Shown here one piece after another: positions 50,503 through 59,420 of a DNA stretch of 64,000 nt. The position numbers were made by a program, and so were the translations under genes. Position 1 is the first letter of the stretch; the number at the start of each line of letters is the position of its first letter. Source of the DNA: Bacteroidales bacterium (lineage in GTDB: Bacteria > Bacteroidota > Bacteroidia > Bacteroidales > UBA932). The stretch spans positions 88,625 through 152,624 of the forward strand of contig JAFYUS010000030.1 in assembly GCA_017549505.1 (NCBI GenBank). The letters run 5' to 3'. Below the pieces are notes generated by a model. That model was not told where the DNA came from and made no database searches. It worked only from the letters and a program-made list of their open reading frames with translations.

Positions 50503-52956
50503 ATGAAGAACCGTTTAGCGATATTGTCAGCTTTGCTGATTATTCTTGCTGGTTGTACCCAGCCGGTTGTTGAGATGTTTGGAGGGATTTCAGGAGTCGT
50601 CAAGGACTCTCAGTCAGGTGCTGTCCTCTCAGGAGTGAAGGTAACCCTTTCTCCCGGAGGTCATTCTCAGCTGACCGGCAACGACGGAACCTTCTCCTTT
50701 GAAGAACTTGATCCTACGGAATATACTGTATCCTTCGTGAAGGACGGATATATGGATGAGAGCCAGAAGGTCTCCGTGAAAGCCGGAATGATTTCCAGCG
50801 TCCAGGTGTCGATGACCCCTGTCCAGCCAGTGATAAAGGTTACTCCGGAGATTCTGGATTTTGGAGGAGAGAACACAACTCTTGCCTTTGAGATCCTTAA
50901 CGTTGGCAAGGGTACCTTGTACTGGGATATCGCTGAAGATATTTCATGGCTCACCTGCAGCAAGCTGGAAGGAGAGACTACCGGTCAGGTGTCATCAGTT
51001 GTGGTTACAGTATCCAGAGACGGTATGGATAAGGGAAGCTACTCGGAATCCATCGTTGTCACGTCAAACGGAGGTACGGCAGTCGTAAAGGTAAAGATGT
51101 CGGTCGATGCCATCAAGCTTTCTGTAGAGCCTGGACTCCTTGATTTCGGTACTTTGGAAACTTCGCTTCAGGTCAAGCTGCTGAATACCGGAAACGGATC
51201 GATCAAATATACGGCCAGCGCAGAGAACAGCTGGCTGACCCTCAGCAAGACAACAGGTACTGTGACAGACAGTGATTACCTCAATGTGATACTCTCACGC
51301 GCCGGACTTGCTGCTGGAAAATACAATTCTTCAGTAACCTTCTATGCAGACGGAGGAGAAATATCGGTACCGGTAAAGATGGAAGTACCGGTGTTGAGCG
51401 CTCCTGCCGTAGTTATGGAAAGCGTTTCTGACATCACTTATGACGGTGTGGTACTCAAGGGAACCGTTACATCTATCGGTAGTTCGGTGATCACCCGTCA
51501 TGGTTTCTGTTACGGCAAGAACTCAGAACCGACAGTCGGCGACAAGATAGCAAATCTTGGAGACTGCAAGTCGCCATGCTCGATGACAACCACTTTGTCC
51601 GGACTTGAAAACTCAACTAAATATTATGTCAGGGCGTTCGCAGAGAATGCGGAAGGAACAGCATACAGCAGCGAAGTACTCTCGTTCACTACCTCTGCCC
51701 TCCCTGTTGCTCCGGAAGTCCTCACAGTGATGGATGTTGCGGATGTGACAAGCAATTCTGCGACAGCCAAGGGTATGCTTGTTTCTGACGGAGGCGGAAA
51801 GATCTCTGCCTATGGTCATGTATGGAACACAACCGGTAATCCTACCTTGACCAACGGTAGCAAGACCGACCTCGGCGCTGCTACCTCCATGTCCTCATTC
51901 ACAAGTGAGCTCAAATCCCTTCAGTCGGATACCAAGTATTATGTAAGAGCATATGCCGTCAACGAAATGGGAACCACATATGGTGACCAGACCTCGTTCA
52001 GAACAGAGAAGACACCTGTCCAGATCGTGACAGCAGTGAACGACTATACATACAGGTCGGCGGACCTCTCGGCATCGATAACCGCATATAACGGACATAC
52101 CGTTACGGAAATGGGTTTCTGCTGGAATAAGACAGGTGTCCCGTCGATATCTGACCAGCATGTCGTTGCTGACGATATGTTCACAGCGTCGGCGACGGGA
52201 CTGGATCCTGAAACCAGGTACTATGTTTCGGCATATGTGAAGACATCCGAGGGCAAGGTGTTCTATGGCAACGACGTTGTCTTCACGACTAATGCTGCAC
52301 CTGCGAATCATACCTCCGGTCTTTATGTATACTATAATTTCGAAGGCAACTGCAAGAATTCTGTCGACGGCGGTTATGATGGTGTCGGCATCAATGAGCC
52401 GAAGTTCGTGGAAGGAATGAACGGCACAAAGGCAATCAAATTGGACTCCAAGAGTTATGTGAATATTCCTGAATCAATGATTGATACATATTATTATACT
52501 GTCTCCTTCTGGGTCAAAGGCCTTTCAGATGGCCATATCTTCCATGTGGAGTCAAGTAAAGATCATAAGATGTCGGATGGTCTGATTATGAATGGAGGCA
52601 AGTTGAAATATATGCAGGACGGATACAGTCTGATGTATTTCCCTTATTATCAGGTCGGCAATGACTTTTCTCATCCTTCATTTGATTCTGATGAATGGAC
52701 ACATATTGTGATTACTGTCTCGATGGAAAGATATGTTTCCGATATAGTATGTCTTTATGTTAATGGAAACCTGATAGACAGACAGAGCATAGCAGGACGT
52801 GACTATAATTATGTAGGTAAAGGAACCAAGTTTATTTTCGGTGGATCATACGAAAAGGCTGATGGTGCCATGATGACGGTTGACAACCTGAGAATATATA
52901 AGACACGCGCTTTGTCAGATGATGAGGTAAGACAGATTTACGAATACGAAAGGTAA
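50503..52956 (+). CDS. BACON/FN3/LamG surface lipoprotein
   Basis: The 817-residue protein has a lipobox (IILAGC, Cys18), a carboxypeptidase-regulatory-like domain (about 25-105), two BACON-like domains (about 108-200 and 201-298), three FN3-like modules (about 300-600) and a C-terminal LamG/concanavalin-type jellyroll (from about 605, YVYYNFEGNCKNSVDG..., MMTVDNLRIYKTRALSDDEV). Its three FN3-like modules match modules 1, 2 and 3 of the giant protein at 41230 in the same order, so the two are paralogues with different ends. The LamG domain may bind sugar or protein. It starts 3 nt after the lytic transglycosylase gene. Confidence 0.85.
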   Translation: MKNRLAILSALLIILAGCTQPVVEMFGGISGVVKDSQSGAVLSGVKVTLSPGGHSQLTGNDGTFSFEELDPTEYTVSFVKDGYMDESQKVSVKAGMISSVQVSMTPVQPVIKVTPEILDFGGENTTLAFEILNVGKGTLYWDIAEDISWLTCSKLEGETTGQVSSVVVTVSRDGMDKGSYSESIVVTSNGGTAVVKVKMSVDAIKLSVEPGLLDFGTLETSLQVKLLNTGNGSIKYTASAENSWLTLSKTTGTVTDSDYLNVILSRAGLAAGKYNSSVTFYADGGEISVPVKMEVPVLSAPAVVMESVSDITYDGVVLKGTVTSIGSSVITRHGFCYGKNSEPTVGDKIANLGDCKSPCSMTTTLSGLENSTKYYVRAFAENAEGTAYSSEVLSFTTSALPVAPEVLTVMDVADVTSNSATAKGMLVSDGGGKISAYGHVWNTTGNPTLTNGSKTDLGAATSMSSFTSELKSLQSDTKYYVRAYAVNEMGTTYGDQTSFRTEKTPVQIVTAVNDYTYRSADLSASITAYNGHTVTEMGFCWNKTGVPSISDQHVVADDMFTASATGLDPETRYYVSAYVKTSEGKVFYGNDVVFTTNAAPANHTSGLYVYYNFEGNCKNSVDGGYDGVGINEPKFVEGMNGTKAIKLDSKSYVNIPESMIDTYYYTVSFWVKGLSDGHIFHVESSKDHKMSDGLIMNGGKLKYMQDGYSLMYFPYYQVGNDFSHPSFDSDEWTHIVITVSMERYVSDIVCLYVNGNLIDRQSIAGRDYNYVGKGTKFIFGGSYEKADGAMMTVDNLRIYKTRALSDDEVRQIYEYER

Positions 52957-52962
52957 TCAAAG

Positions 52963-54453
52963 ATGAAAAAGTTCATTATAGCTTTCATTTTGCTGACGGC
53001 AGGCATGGCTTGTCTTCAGGCTCAGTCCTTTGAGGAATATAAGAAGAAACAGCAGGAAAAATTCAATTCTTACAAGACTCAGAAGGAAGCTGATTTTGAG
53101 GCTTATCGTGCCAGAGTCAACGCTGAGTATGCTGAATATATGAGACGATATTGGGTCTGGCTTGAGTCAAGGAAACCTGTCGCTGACCCACGTCTGAAGA
53201 TCAAGGATATCGGTCCTGTCGATCTGCCCGACCTGTCAGATTTCGAAATGGATGATGATACTGAACTCGACAACGTAACTATTCTCCCGATCCAGATAAA
53301 GACAGAACCTATTACTGTCCCGCCGATCAGATACAAGGCGAAGACAGCAGAAAAGAGAATCCGGTTCATGTTTTATGGAACGCCGTGCGAAGTCCGTTTC
53401 GACCCGACAAAGAAGACCAGCCTCGCCAATGCCAGGGAGAATGCTGTCGCTGACATGTGGAAGGCGCTTTCAACAGACGATTACAACAACGTCATTTATG
53501 ATCTGCTTCAGCTTCGCAAGAAGCTTCAGCTTTGCGACTGGGCCTATCTTAAACTGACTGAGACTGCCGCTGAAACCATCTATGGTACCGGAACCAACGA
53601 AGCGGTTGTGATGAGCGCATTCGTCATGACACAGTCCGGCTACAAGGTAAGGATGGGACGTACAAACGATGAGAAGATACACCTTCTTGTCGCTTCTGCA
53701 GACGGAATGTACAGCAGGACATATTGGACACAGAATGGAAGCGATTATTACCTTTCAAAGAATTCCGATGTAAAGAGTCTGTATTTCTTTGATTATGAAT
53801 TCCCTGATGAGAAGTCTATAAGTCTGGCTATAAATCAGGAGCAGCTTTTCCTGAAGAAGGATACAAAGCCGCGTGCACTTCGTTCGAAGAAGAATACGGA
53901 TATATCGTTCACCGCTACTTTCAACGAGAATACCCTGCAGTTCTATACTGACTATCCGAAGCCTTTCCCAAAGAACAACCCTGGCGACCAGTATTACTAT
54001 CTGGCAAACACTCCTGTCAGTCAGGATATCAAGGATACAGTGTATCCATATCTGAAGAGGGCCATCGCAGGAAAGAGCGAAGAAGAAGCAGGTAATATAA
54101 TCATAAACTTCATGCAGACTGCCCTGGTGTATGAGTATGACGACAAGGTATGGGGTGCCCATAGGGCTTTCTTCCCTGAAGAGACGCTTTTCTATCCATA
54201 CTGTGACTGCGAAGACAGGGCCATCCTGTTTACGCGACTTGTAAGGGACCTGATGGGACTGGAAGCTGTCATCCTGCATGTACCTGGACATGCATTAGCT
54301 GCCGTCCATTTCCATGAGGATATAAAAGGAACCTATATAATGCTTGACGGCAAGAAGTTCCTGGTGTGTGAACCTACCTTCCTGAGTGCTATGCCTATCG
54401 GTACTACCGGAAGTAATTTCGATATATCACAGGTCAAGGTGGAAGTCCTTTGA
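52963..54453 (+). CDS. Transglutaminase-like protein with N-terminal helical domain
   Basis: The 496-residue protein has a signal peptide (ending LQAQ) followed by SFEEYKKKQQEKFNSYKTQKEAD, a helical segment similar to the start of the lytic transglycosylase three genes earlier in the array. The C-terminal part has a transglutaminase-like triad: Cys416 in CDCEDRAILFTRLVRDLMGL, His443 in VPGHALAAVHF and Asp462 in MLDGKKFLV. Such folds act as amide-forming or peptide-cutting enzymes. The last gene of the array, it may cross-link or process the surface proteins, but this is inference. Its stop touches the stop of the convergent gene (TGATCA). Confidence 0.8.
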   Translation: MKKFIIAFILLTAGMACLQAQSFEEYKKKQQEKFNSYKTQKEADFEAYRARVNAEYAEYMRRYWVWLESRKPVADPRLKIKDIGPVDLPDLSDFEMDDDTELDNVTILPIQIKTEPITVPPIRYKAKTAEKRIRFMFYGTPCEVRFDPTKKTSLANARENAVADMWKALSTDDYNNVIYDLLQLRKKLQLCDWAYLKLTETAAETIYGTGTNEAVVMSAFVMTQSGYKVRMGRTNDEKIHLLVASADGMYSRTYWTQNGSDYYLSKNSDVKSLYFFDYEFPDEKSISLAINQEQLFLKKDTKPRALRSKKNTDISFTATFNENTLQFYTDYPKPFPKNNPGDQYYYLANTPVSQDIKDTVYPYLKRAIAGKSEEEAGNIIINFMQTALVYEYDDKVWGAHRAFFPEETLFYPYCDCEDRAILFTRLVRDLMGLEAVILHVPGHALAAVHFHEDIKGTYIMLDGKKFLVCEPTFLSAMPIGTTGSNFDISQVKVEVL

Positions 54454-55035
54454 TCAGAACCTGTATCGCACGGACAGGTGAGGGATGAATCCCCTCAACA
54501 GTCCGTGTGTGTACATTCCGGACTTGCTTTCGAATTCAACTGTGAGGTTTGTCGCAGGATCGCGGAACCTGCCGTCGTTGACGTGCGTTCCGATCATCGG
54601 TCTGATGTCGAGGGAAACCATGAGCGGGAAATGGAAATCAAAGCTGTATTCCACACCGGCCTGACCTCCTACGGCGAACACGAATCCGTTGTCAGGGTAT
54701 AATATCTTTTCACCTAGTACTTCGTACGCAACATTGTCGTATACATTGCCTAATGCCATAGCAGGACCGGCGTAGAGAGCCCATGAACCTGTATTGGTCC
54801 ATGCGGGACGTGCCAGTATGATGTTGTATGCAGCTGTAAGCTTGAATCCGGCACCTCCTTTGGCTCCGAAGTCCAGGCCTATGCCTCCTTCTATGAATTC
54901 CTCCCTGTTGAGGTTATACTGATATACTGCATCAATGCCGGTAGCTCCTATTCTTACTCCTGCTGATCTATGCTGAGCGGAAGCAGCTGTTGCTGCTGCA
55001 AGCAGGATGGTGAGTGTGATGAAGAATCTTCTCAT
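54454..55035 (-). CDS. Small outer-membrane beta-barrel protein
   Basis: The 193-residue protein has a signal peptide (MRRFFITLTILLAAATAASAQ) and alternating strands with aromatic ends, finishing with HLSVRYRF, the C-terminal Phe pattern of outer-membrane barrels. It is related to the next gene on this strand (shared start G(V/L)RIG and VEYSFDFHFPLMVSLDIRP). A small barrel of eight strands is likely. Its function is unknown. Confidence 0.8.
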   Translation of the reverse strand: MRRFFITLTILLAAATAASAQHRSAGVRIGATGIDAVYQYNLNREEFIEGGIGLDFGAKGGAGFKLTAAYNIILARPAWTNTGSWALYAGPAMALGNVYDNVAYEVLGEKILYPDNGFVFAVGGQAGVEYSFDFHFPLMVSLDIRPMIGTHVNDGRFRDPATNLTVEFESKSGMYTHGLLRGFIPHLSVRYRF

Positions 55036-55065
55036 GTCTTGATCTTTTTTTTAGTTTGCAGACAT

Positions 55066-55073
55066 CAAAGATA
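55066..55073 (-). promoter_or_regulatory. -7 box for the barrel protein at 54454
   Basis: The minus strand reads TATCTTTG, 31 nt before the ATG at 55035. The -33 element is weak (TTG within the terminator stem). Confidence 0.45.
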
Positions 55074-55080
55074 CACAAAA

Positions 55081-55111
55081 AAATGACGGCCACTGCAAGT
55101 GACCGTCATTT
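55081..55111 (-). terminator. Terminator between the two barrel genes
   Basis: AATGACGG (55082-55089) pairs with CCGTCATT (55103-55110), with an inner CACT/AGTG stem and a 3-nt loop. Runs of A and T on both sides allow it to work in either direction; it follows the stop of the barrel gene at 55127. Confidence 0.85.
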
Positions 55112-55126
55112 TTGTATGTGTTCAGA

Positions 55127-55549
55127 CTAGAAGTTGTATCTTACACCGATGTGTGGATACCATCCTACAAGACCTACTCCCATGAAGTCGAAATATGGTC
55201 TTACGTCAACTGAAATGTTGACTGGAGCGGATGCGAAGTTGTATTCAACTCCAGCCTGTCCGGCTACTCCTACCATGAGGCTTTCAGCAAATCCGAGTCC
55301 GATACCAGGACCTGCGTAGAACTTGAAGCCGTCTCCGAACTCTGCGATAGAGAAGTTGTAAGTCGCTGCTACTCCGAGGTTCTTGAAGCTCTCGAGTCCG
55401 AGGTCAGCCTCGATGAAGTTTGCACCTACATTGTGCTGGTAGCTGAGTTCAGCACCACCTCCGATACGGAGACCGATAGCCTTCGGCTGAGCCGATGCAG
55501 CTGCTGCAAAACCAAGTACAAGAGCTGCGATTAAGATGATCTTTTTCAT
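55127..55549 (-). CDS. Small outer-membrane beta-barrel protein, paralogue
   Basis: The 140-residue protein starts at ATG 55549 (MKKIILIAALVLGFAAAASAQ); the frame opens ten codons earlier, but the signal peptide fixes the start. It has the same strand pattern as the protein at 54454 (GLRIGGGAELSYQHNVG, VGVAGQAGVEYNFASAPVNISVDVRPY) and ends HIGVRYNF. It is shorter by about 50 residues. Its function is unknown. Confidence 0.8.
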   Translation of the reverse strand: MKKIILIAALVLGFAAAASAQPKAIGLRIGGGAELSYQHNVGANFIEADLGLESFKNLGVAATYNFSIAEFGDGFKFYAGPGIGLGFAESLMVGVAGQAGVEYNFASAPVNISVDVRPYFDFMGVGLVGWYPHIGVRYNF

Positions 55550-55592
55550 AATATTGTAGATTTTGGTTAAAGTATCCAACGTTTATCAGATA

Positions 55593-55600
55593 CAAATATA
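55593..55600 (-). promoter_or_regulatory. -7 box for the barrel protein at 55127
   Basis: The minus strand reads TATATTTG, 44 nt before the ATG at 55549, in an AT-rich gap. Confidence 0.5.
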
Positions 55601-55610
55601 TGAAAAAATA

Positions 55611-57629
55611 TTAGTTTTCGAAAACTACAGTGTATGTCTTCACAACTCCGTTGTAGTCGAATGTAACGACTGCCTTGCCGTCGGCAGGCTGTCCTACATT
55701 GATCTTCATGGCCTTGTCAGCGCTTGCCTTTATCTTTGCGCCTTCAGCCGGCATAGGACACTTGACCTCGTACTGGTCGTAAGTCACCAGACCGTTCTCG
55801 TTTGTAGACCTTACAGGAACTGCAGGCATCTCGAGAGCCTGTCCGTTTACAGAGATGCTTACGACAGGAGCGGCAGGGAACTTCATCTTCTTGCCGTCCT
55901 TTGTGAAACCGAGTCCCATGAGAGTGCAGAGGTCGCCTTCGCCTTCAGCCACGAGATAGATGGCGTGCTTTCCTGCGAGACCCTCGACGGCCTCAGCCAC
56001 GTCGATTGTATATCCTGTAACCTTCTCGGCTGAGCCTGCAGGAACAACGATCTCACCGATCTTGGTTCCCTTCCATGCGTCGTTAGACCATGGACCGTCG
56101 ATCCATACGTTGACCTTGAACGAAGCGTCAGTCTTTGGAGTGAGGAATACGTTGAGCATTGTCTTGTTGCCCTTCTTTGCGCCTTCGAACGGCATGAGAC
56201 CGTCCTTAGCCTCTGCAAGACCCTCGAAACCGAAGTACTTGAATCCTACGATGTCGCCGTCTGAAACCTCTACAGGCATGCTGTTATCCCAGATATCCCA
56301 TGAGTCCTGCTGGCTTCTGCCGTCAGAATAGTAGCATGCATAACCAGCTGAATAGTACTTGTATGGATCGAGACCGTAGATCTGGAAACCTTCTGAAGTA
56401 ACCTCGGCACCGGTATAGTGGTCGCCGTTTGAAGCCTGTGCAGACCAGATGCCGTCCTCAGCATAAGGGTCATATCCGCGGATAACGACCTGACCGCCTT
56501 CAGCAACCGGCTTCTCGTCCCATGTGATGGTTACAGGAGCTACCATCGGCTGGCGTGCGAAACCGAATCCGCGTGGCGGACGGTGATAGAATGCATACCA
56601 TTTGCCGTTGATCTGCTCGATCGAACCGTGGGTATTGTGGCCTGAGTTGGTCTCTGTGAGGGCTGTTCCGTCCTGGTTGAGGACGATACCGCGTGAGTCT
56701 ACGAGTACACCGCCGCTTCTCCAAGGACCGAGAGGGGAGTCACCGTAAGCATAACGGAGAGTCGAGTTAGAGCTGCCTACTCCGTAGTCAGGACCTGAGT
56801 ATCCTGAGAAGATCATCACATACTTGTTGCCTACCTTGCGGATTGAAGATGCCTCGAAGAAGTTGAAGTCTTCTGGCTTCTGATCCTTGTAGAGTGCAGG
56901 ATATTCCTTTACTCCAGGGACCTTTCTCACGACTCCGTAGCGGAAGCTTGCAGGGATGAAGTAAGGGATGTATGTACCGCCAGGTCTTGGCGAATACATG
57001 GTGTTCTGATCGAGCTCCACTGCCGATGACCTCTGGAATCCCCAGTATCCGTATGCGCGGAATCCGATGTTGTAGTCAGGATCTGCAGGATCTGTGATCT
57101 GCTCCACGAAGATCGAAGGGTCGAAGCCGAGGATACTTCCCTCGACAGCTCTTCTGCCGTCTTCAGTCGCGTTGACTACAGTGAAAGGTCCGTCAGGACG
57201 GTCGCTCTTTGCAATGAGCGCCTCACGTCCCCAGCCGCGGCTGTGCGGATAGAGATAGTACTCCCTCTTTCCGTCCTTCCAGTTGACTTCCACGAGATCT
57301 GGAGCGTACATTACGTCCCACTGATTGTCGATATAATATGTGAAGATAGGACCTTCGTCTACCCATGCAGTGAGGTCTTCAACCGGTGCAGACCACATGC
57401 GGATGTCCGGACCGCAGTAGCTTCCGTATCTGAGGTCGTGCGATCCGATGATGTAAGCACGGTACTTGCCCGGATTGTCAGGGTCTTCGAATACGCGTGG
57501 CTCACCGTCAGGAAGGTGCTCCCAAAGAGGGAGATACGGGTTACCGGTTCCGATCACCGGCTCCACTGTCTGGGCACATCCTGCTGCAAGCGCGCAGGCT
57601 GCTGCCAAAGTAAAAATGATTCTTTTCAT
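55611..57629 (-). CDS. GH43 glycosidase with CBM6-like domain, lipoprotein
   Basis: The 672-residue protein starts at ATG 57629, the start of a lipobox (ACALAAGC, Cys18). The five-bladed beta-propeller of GH43 covers about residues 25-430, with the conserved segments DGEPRVFEDP, WDVMYAPDLVEV, FDPSIFVEQ and FFEASSIRKVGNKYVMIFSG (general acid Glu). A CBM6-like jellyroll follows (about 440-585), then a small beta domain. GH43 enzymes act on arabinose- or xylose-containing glycans. It lies 11 nt after a second GH43 gene, so both are made together; no SusCD pair is adjacent. Confidence 0.92.
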   Translation of the reverse strand: MKRIIFTLAAACALAAGCAQTVEPVIGTGNPYLPLWEHLPDGEPRVFEDPDNPGKYRAYIIGSHDLRYGSYCGPDIRMWSAPVEDLTAWVDEGPIFTYYIDNQWDVMYAPDLVEVNWKDGKREYYLYPHSRGWGREALIAKSDRPDGPFTVVNATEDGRRAVEGSILGFDPSIFVEQITDPADPDYNIGFRAYGYWGFQRSSAVELDQNTMYSPRPGGTYIPYFIPASFRYGVVRKVPGVKEYPALYKDQKPEDFNFFEASSIRKVGNKYVMIFSGYSGPDYGVGSSNSTLRYAYGDSPLGPWRSGGVLVDSRGIVLNQDGTALTETNSGHNTHGSIEQINGKWYAFYHRPPRGFGFARQPMVAPVTITWDEKPVAEGGQVVIRGYDPYAEDGIWSAQASNGDHYTGAEVTSEGFQIYGLDPYKYYSAGYACYYSDGRSQQDSWDIWDNSMPVEVSDGDIVGFKYFGFEGLAEAKDGLMPFEGAKKGNKTMLNVFLTPKTDASFKVNVWIDGPWSNDAWKGTKIGEIVVPAGSAEKVTGYTIDVAEAVEGLAGKHAIYLVAEGEGDLCTLMGLGFTKDGKKMKFPAAPVVSISVNGQALEMPAVPVRSTNENGLVTYDQYEVKCPMPAEGAKIKASADKAMKINVGQPADGKAVVTFDYNGVVKTYTVVFEN

Positions 57630-57640
57630 GTAATTATTGG

Positions 57641-59272
57641 TTAGTTGTTGATCTTTCTGTAGTCGAAATAGTCTACATCCACGTATCCTCCGGCTTCCTC
57701 GGTCGCATAGTTGAATATCGCGAACTTGGTTCCCATGAAGAACCTCTGCCAGTCGAATCTCATCCTGTAGTCCTCGCCGATCCTGTTCCACTCCTTGCCG
57801 TCAAGGCTGTACCAGAGCTTCGCTATGTCCCTTGTCTCTCCCGGACGGAAGTCCGCATCGATACGGAGCCATATCCTGTCCTTCTTCAAAGGCACTTCTG
57901 CTGTCACCTTCTTCTTCACGTCAAGCACTGCCTTGTTGTGAGGGTGGAGGCGTACGGATTCTTCAGTAAGGGTGAGGGTCTTCGCTCCGTCCTTCATCGA
58001 TACTCCGAGGACAGCGGCGTCGCTGTTGAATGCGCTGAATCCTGCTACATCACCATCCTTCATGCCCTTGAGGTCGATGCATACGGTTGCGGTGCTTTGA
58101 GGACCTTCCATGCGCTGGGTTATGGTGTTGCGTGCTGTGTAGATGCTCTCCACGACCTTGTTTGTCTTGAGTCGGAGGTAACCCGGACGCTCCGAAAGCG
58201 ACCATGCGTCGTCGACCGGATTGTGGTTCCACTGCCAGTGGAGACCGAGTTTGCCTTCCTTGAAGTCGTCGCTCTTCGTGATGCCTTTTACAGGCTCGCC
58301 CTGCAGCGGCTTCTGCATCCTTTCAGGGACCTTTCCGTCCTTGTCGCCGAGCATCGGCCAGCCGTCCACCCATGTACATGGCATCAGCATCGGTGCGCGG
58401 CCGAGGCCGTCCCTGTCCTGGAATATGAATCCATACCATTCGCCTTCCGGCGTGTCGAAGATCGTACCCTGTGCCACTCCGGCTCCGAGACCTCCGAAAG
58501 GAGTCTCGAGAATCACCTTCTTCTCGTACGGTCCTTCGATCCTGTCGGCGCGGTAGCAGACCTCGCGGCGGATGCCGCCTCTCGGCCATGATATCATGAG
58601 CAGGTAATATTTGCCGTCCTTCTTTATCATTCGGCTTCCTTCCAGGAGGCTGTTCTCCTCGCTGTCGCGTTCGAACAGCTGCATGTCCAGACCGCCTTCC
58701 TGTACGCCGGTGAGGTCCGGCTTGAGCTCACGGATAGCACCTGATCCATAGACCATGTACGCCTTGCCGTTGTCATCGAAGAAGAACGATGCGTCGTGGA
58801 AGTGCGGAAGCACCGAATAGAGCTCCCACTTTTCTGTCTTAGGATCTGTGGTTGAATATACCCAGCCCTTCGGCGGCTGGTCGTTAGGAGTGAAGTATGC
58901 GAAGAACCTTCCGTCCTTGTATCGGAGGGAGGTGGCCCACTGGCCGCGTCCGTATACTGTACCACCCTCCATGCTGTAGTATGGAGTCTCTTCGAGGCGG
59001 TCGAAGATATAGCTTACGATTTCCCAGTTCACCAGGTCCTTCGAGTGCATTATCGGCGCTCCTGGCATAAGGTGCATGGTGGTTGTCACGAGGTAATAGT
59101 CATCACCTACTCTGATAAGGTCAGGGTCGGGGCAGTCGCTCCAAAGGACGGGGTTTGTGAATGTGCCGTCTCCGTTGTCACTGGACTGTTCTGGTGCGAA
59201 TCTTACGTTGCCGCTGCATGCAGTCACGAGCGTGAGAGCCGAAAGCAGGGCGGAATAAAGGAATCTTTTCAT
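57641..59272 (-). CDS. GH43 xylosidase/arabinosidase-type lipoprotein
   Basis: The 543-residue protein has a lipobox (LTLVTAC, Cys19), the GH43 propeller with the catalytic base Asp in DCPDPDLIRVGDDYYL, the Asp in HDASFFFDDNGKAYMVYG and the acid Glu in LLEGSRMIKKDGKYYL, and a C-terminal beta-sandwich (from about 340, DDFKEGKLGLHWQWNHNP) of the type often found after GH43 in xylosidases. It is likely active on plant arabinoxylan side chains, but the subfamily is uncertain. It heads a two-gene operon with the other GH43. Confidence 0.93.
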   Translation of the reverse strand: MKRFLYSALLSALTLVTACSGNVRFAPEQSSDNGDGTFTNPVLWSDCPDPDLIRVGDDYYLVTTTMHLMPGAPIMHSKDLVNWEIVSYIFDRLEETPYYSMEGGTVYGRGQWATSLRYKDGRFFAYFTPNDQPPKGWVYSTTDPKTEKWELYSVLPHFHDASFFFDDNGKAYMVYGSGAIRELKPDLTGVQEGGLDMQLFERDSEENSLLEGSRMIKKDGKYYLLMISWPRGGIRREVCYRADRIEGPYEKKVILETPFGGLGAGVAQGTIFDTPEGEWYGFIFQDRDGLGRAPMLMPCTWVDGWPMLGDKDGKVPERMQKPLQGEPVKGITKSDDFKEGKLGLHWQWNHNPVDDAWSLSERPGYLRLKTNKVVESIYTARNTITQRMEGPQSTATVCIDLKGMKDGDVAGFSAFNSDAAVLGVSMKDGAKTLTLTEESVRLHPHNKAVLDVKKKVTAEVPLKKDRIWLRIDADFRPGETRDIAKLWYSLDGKEWNRIGEDYRMRFDWQRFFMGTKFAIFNYATEEAGGYVDVDYFDYRKINN

Positions 59273-59301
59273 ACGTGTGTCTTAGTGTTTGTGTGTATTT
59301 A

Positions 59302-59333
59302 CAAAGATATGAAATACTTGCTGATTCATCCAA
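59302..59333 (-). promoter_or_regulatory. Promoter of the GH43 pair
   Basis: On the minus strand TTG (59331-59333), about 21 nt, and TATCTTTG (59302-59309), 29 nt before the ATG. Good fit to the Bacteroidota consensus. Confidence 0.65.
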
Positions 59334-59368
59334 TCCGGAAATGTCAAAAATGAATCATAAAGTATAAA

Positions 59369-59397
59369 AAAGGCTACATCCTTGCGGTGTAGCCTTT
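59369..59397 (-). terminator. Terminator of the DUF4412 gene
   Basis: AAAGGCTACA (59369-59378) and TGTAGCCTTT (59388-59397) form a 10-bp stem with a 9-nt loop; the A-run to the left gives Ts after the stem on the minus strand. Confidence 0.85.
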
Positions 59398-59420
59398 GAA
59401 TCATATCTTGCCGGTGGTTT

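Noticed and set aside
55611-59272. Polysaccharide utilisation locus call for the GH43 pair
   Set aside because: No SusC/SusD pair or sensor regulator is adjacent; the only SusD-type gene is more than 50 kb away at the window start.
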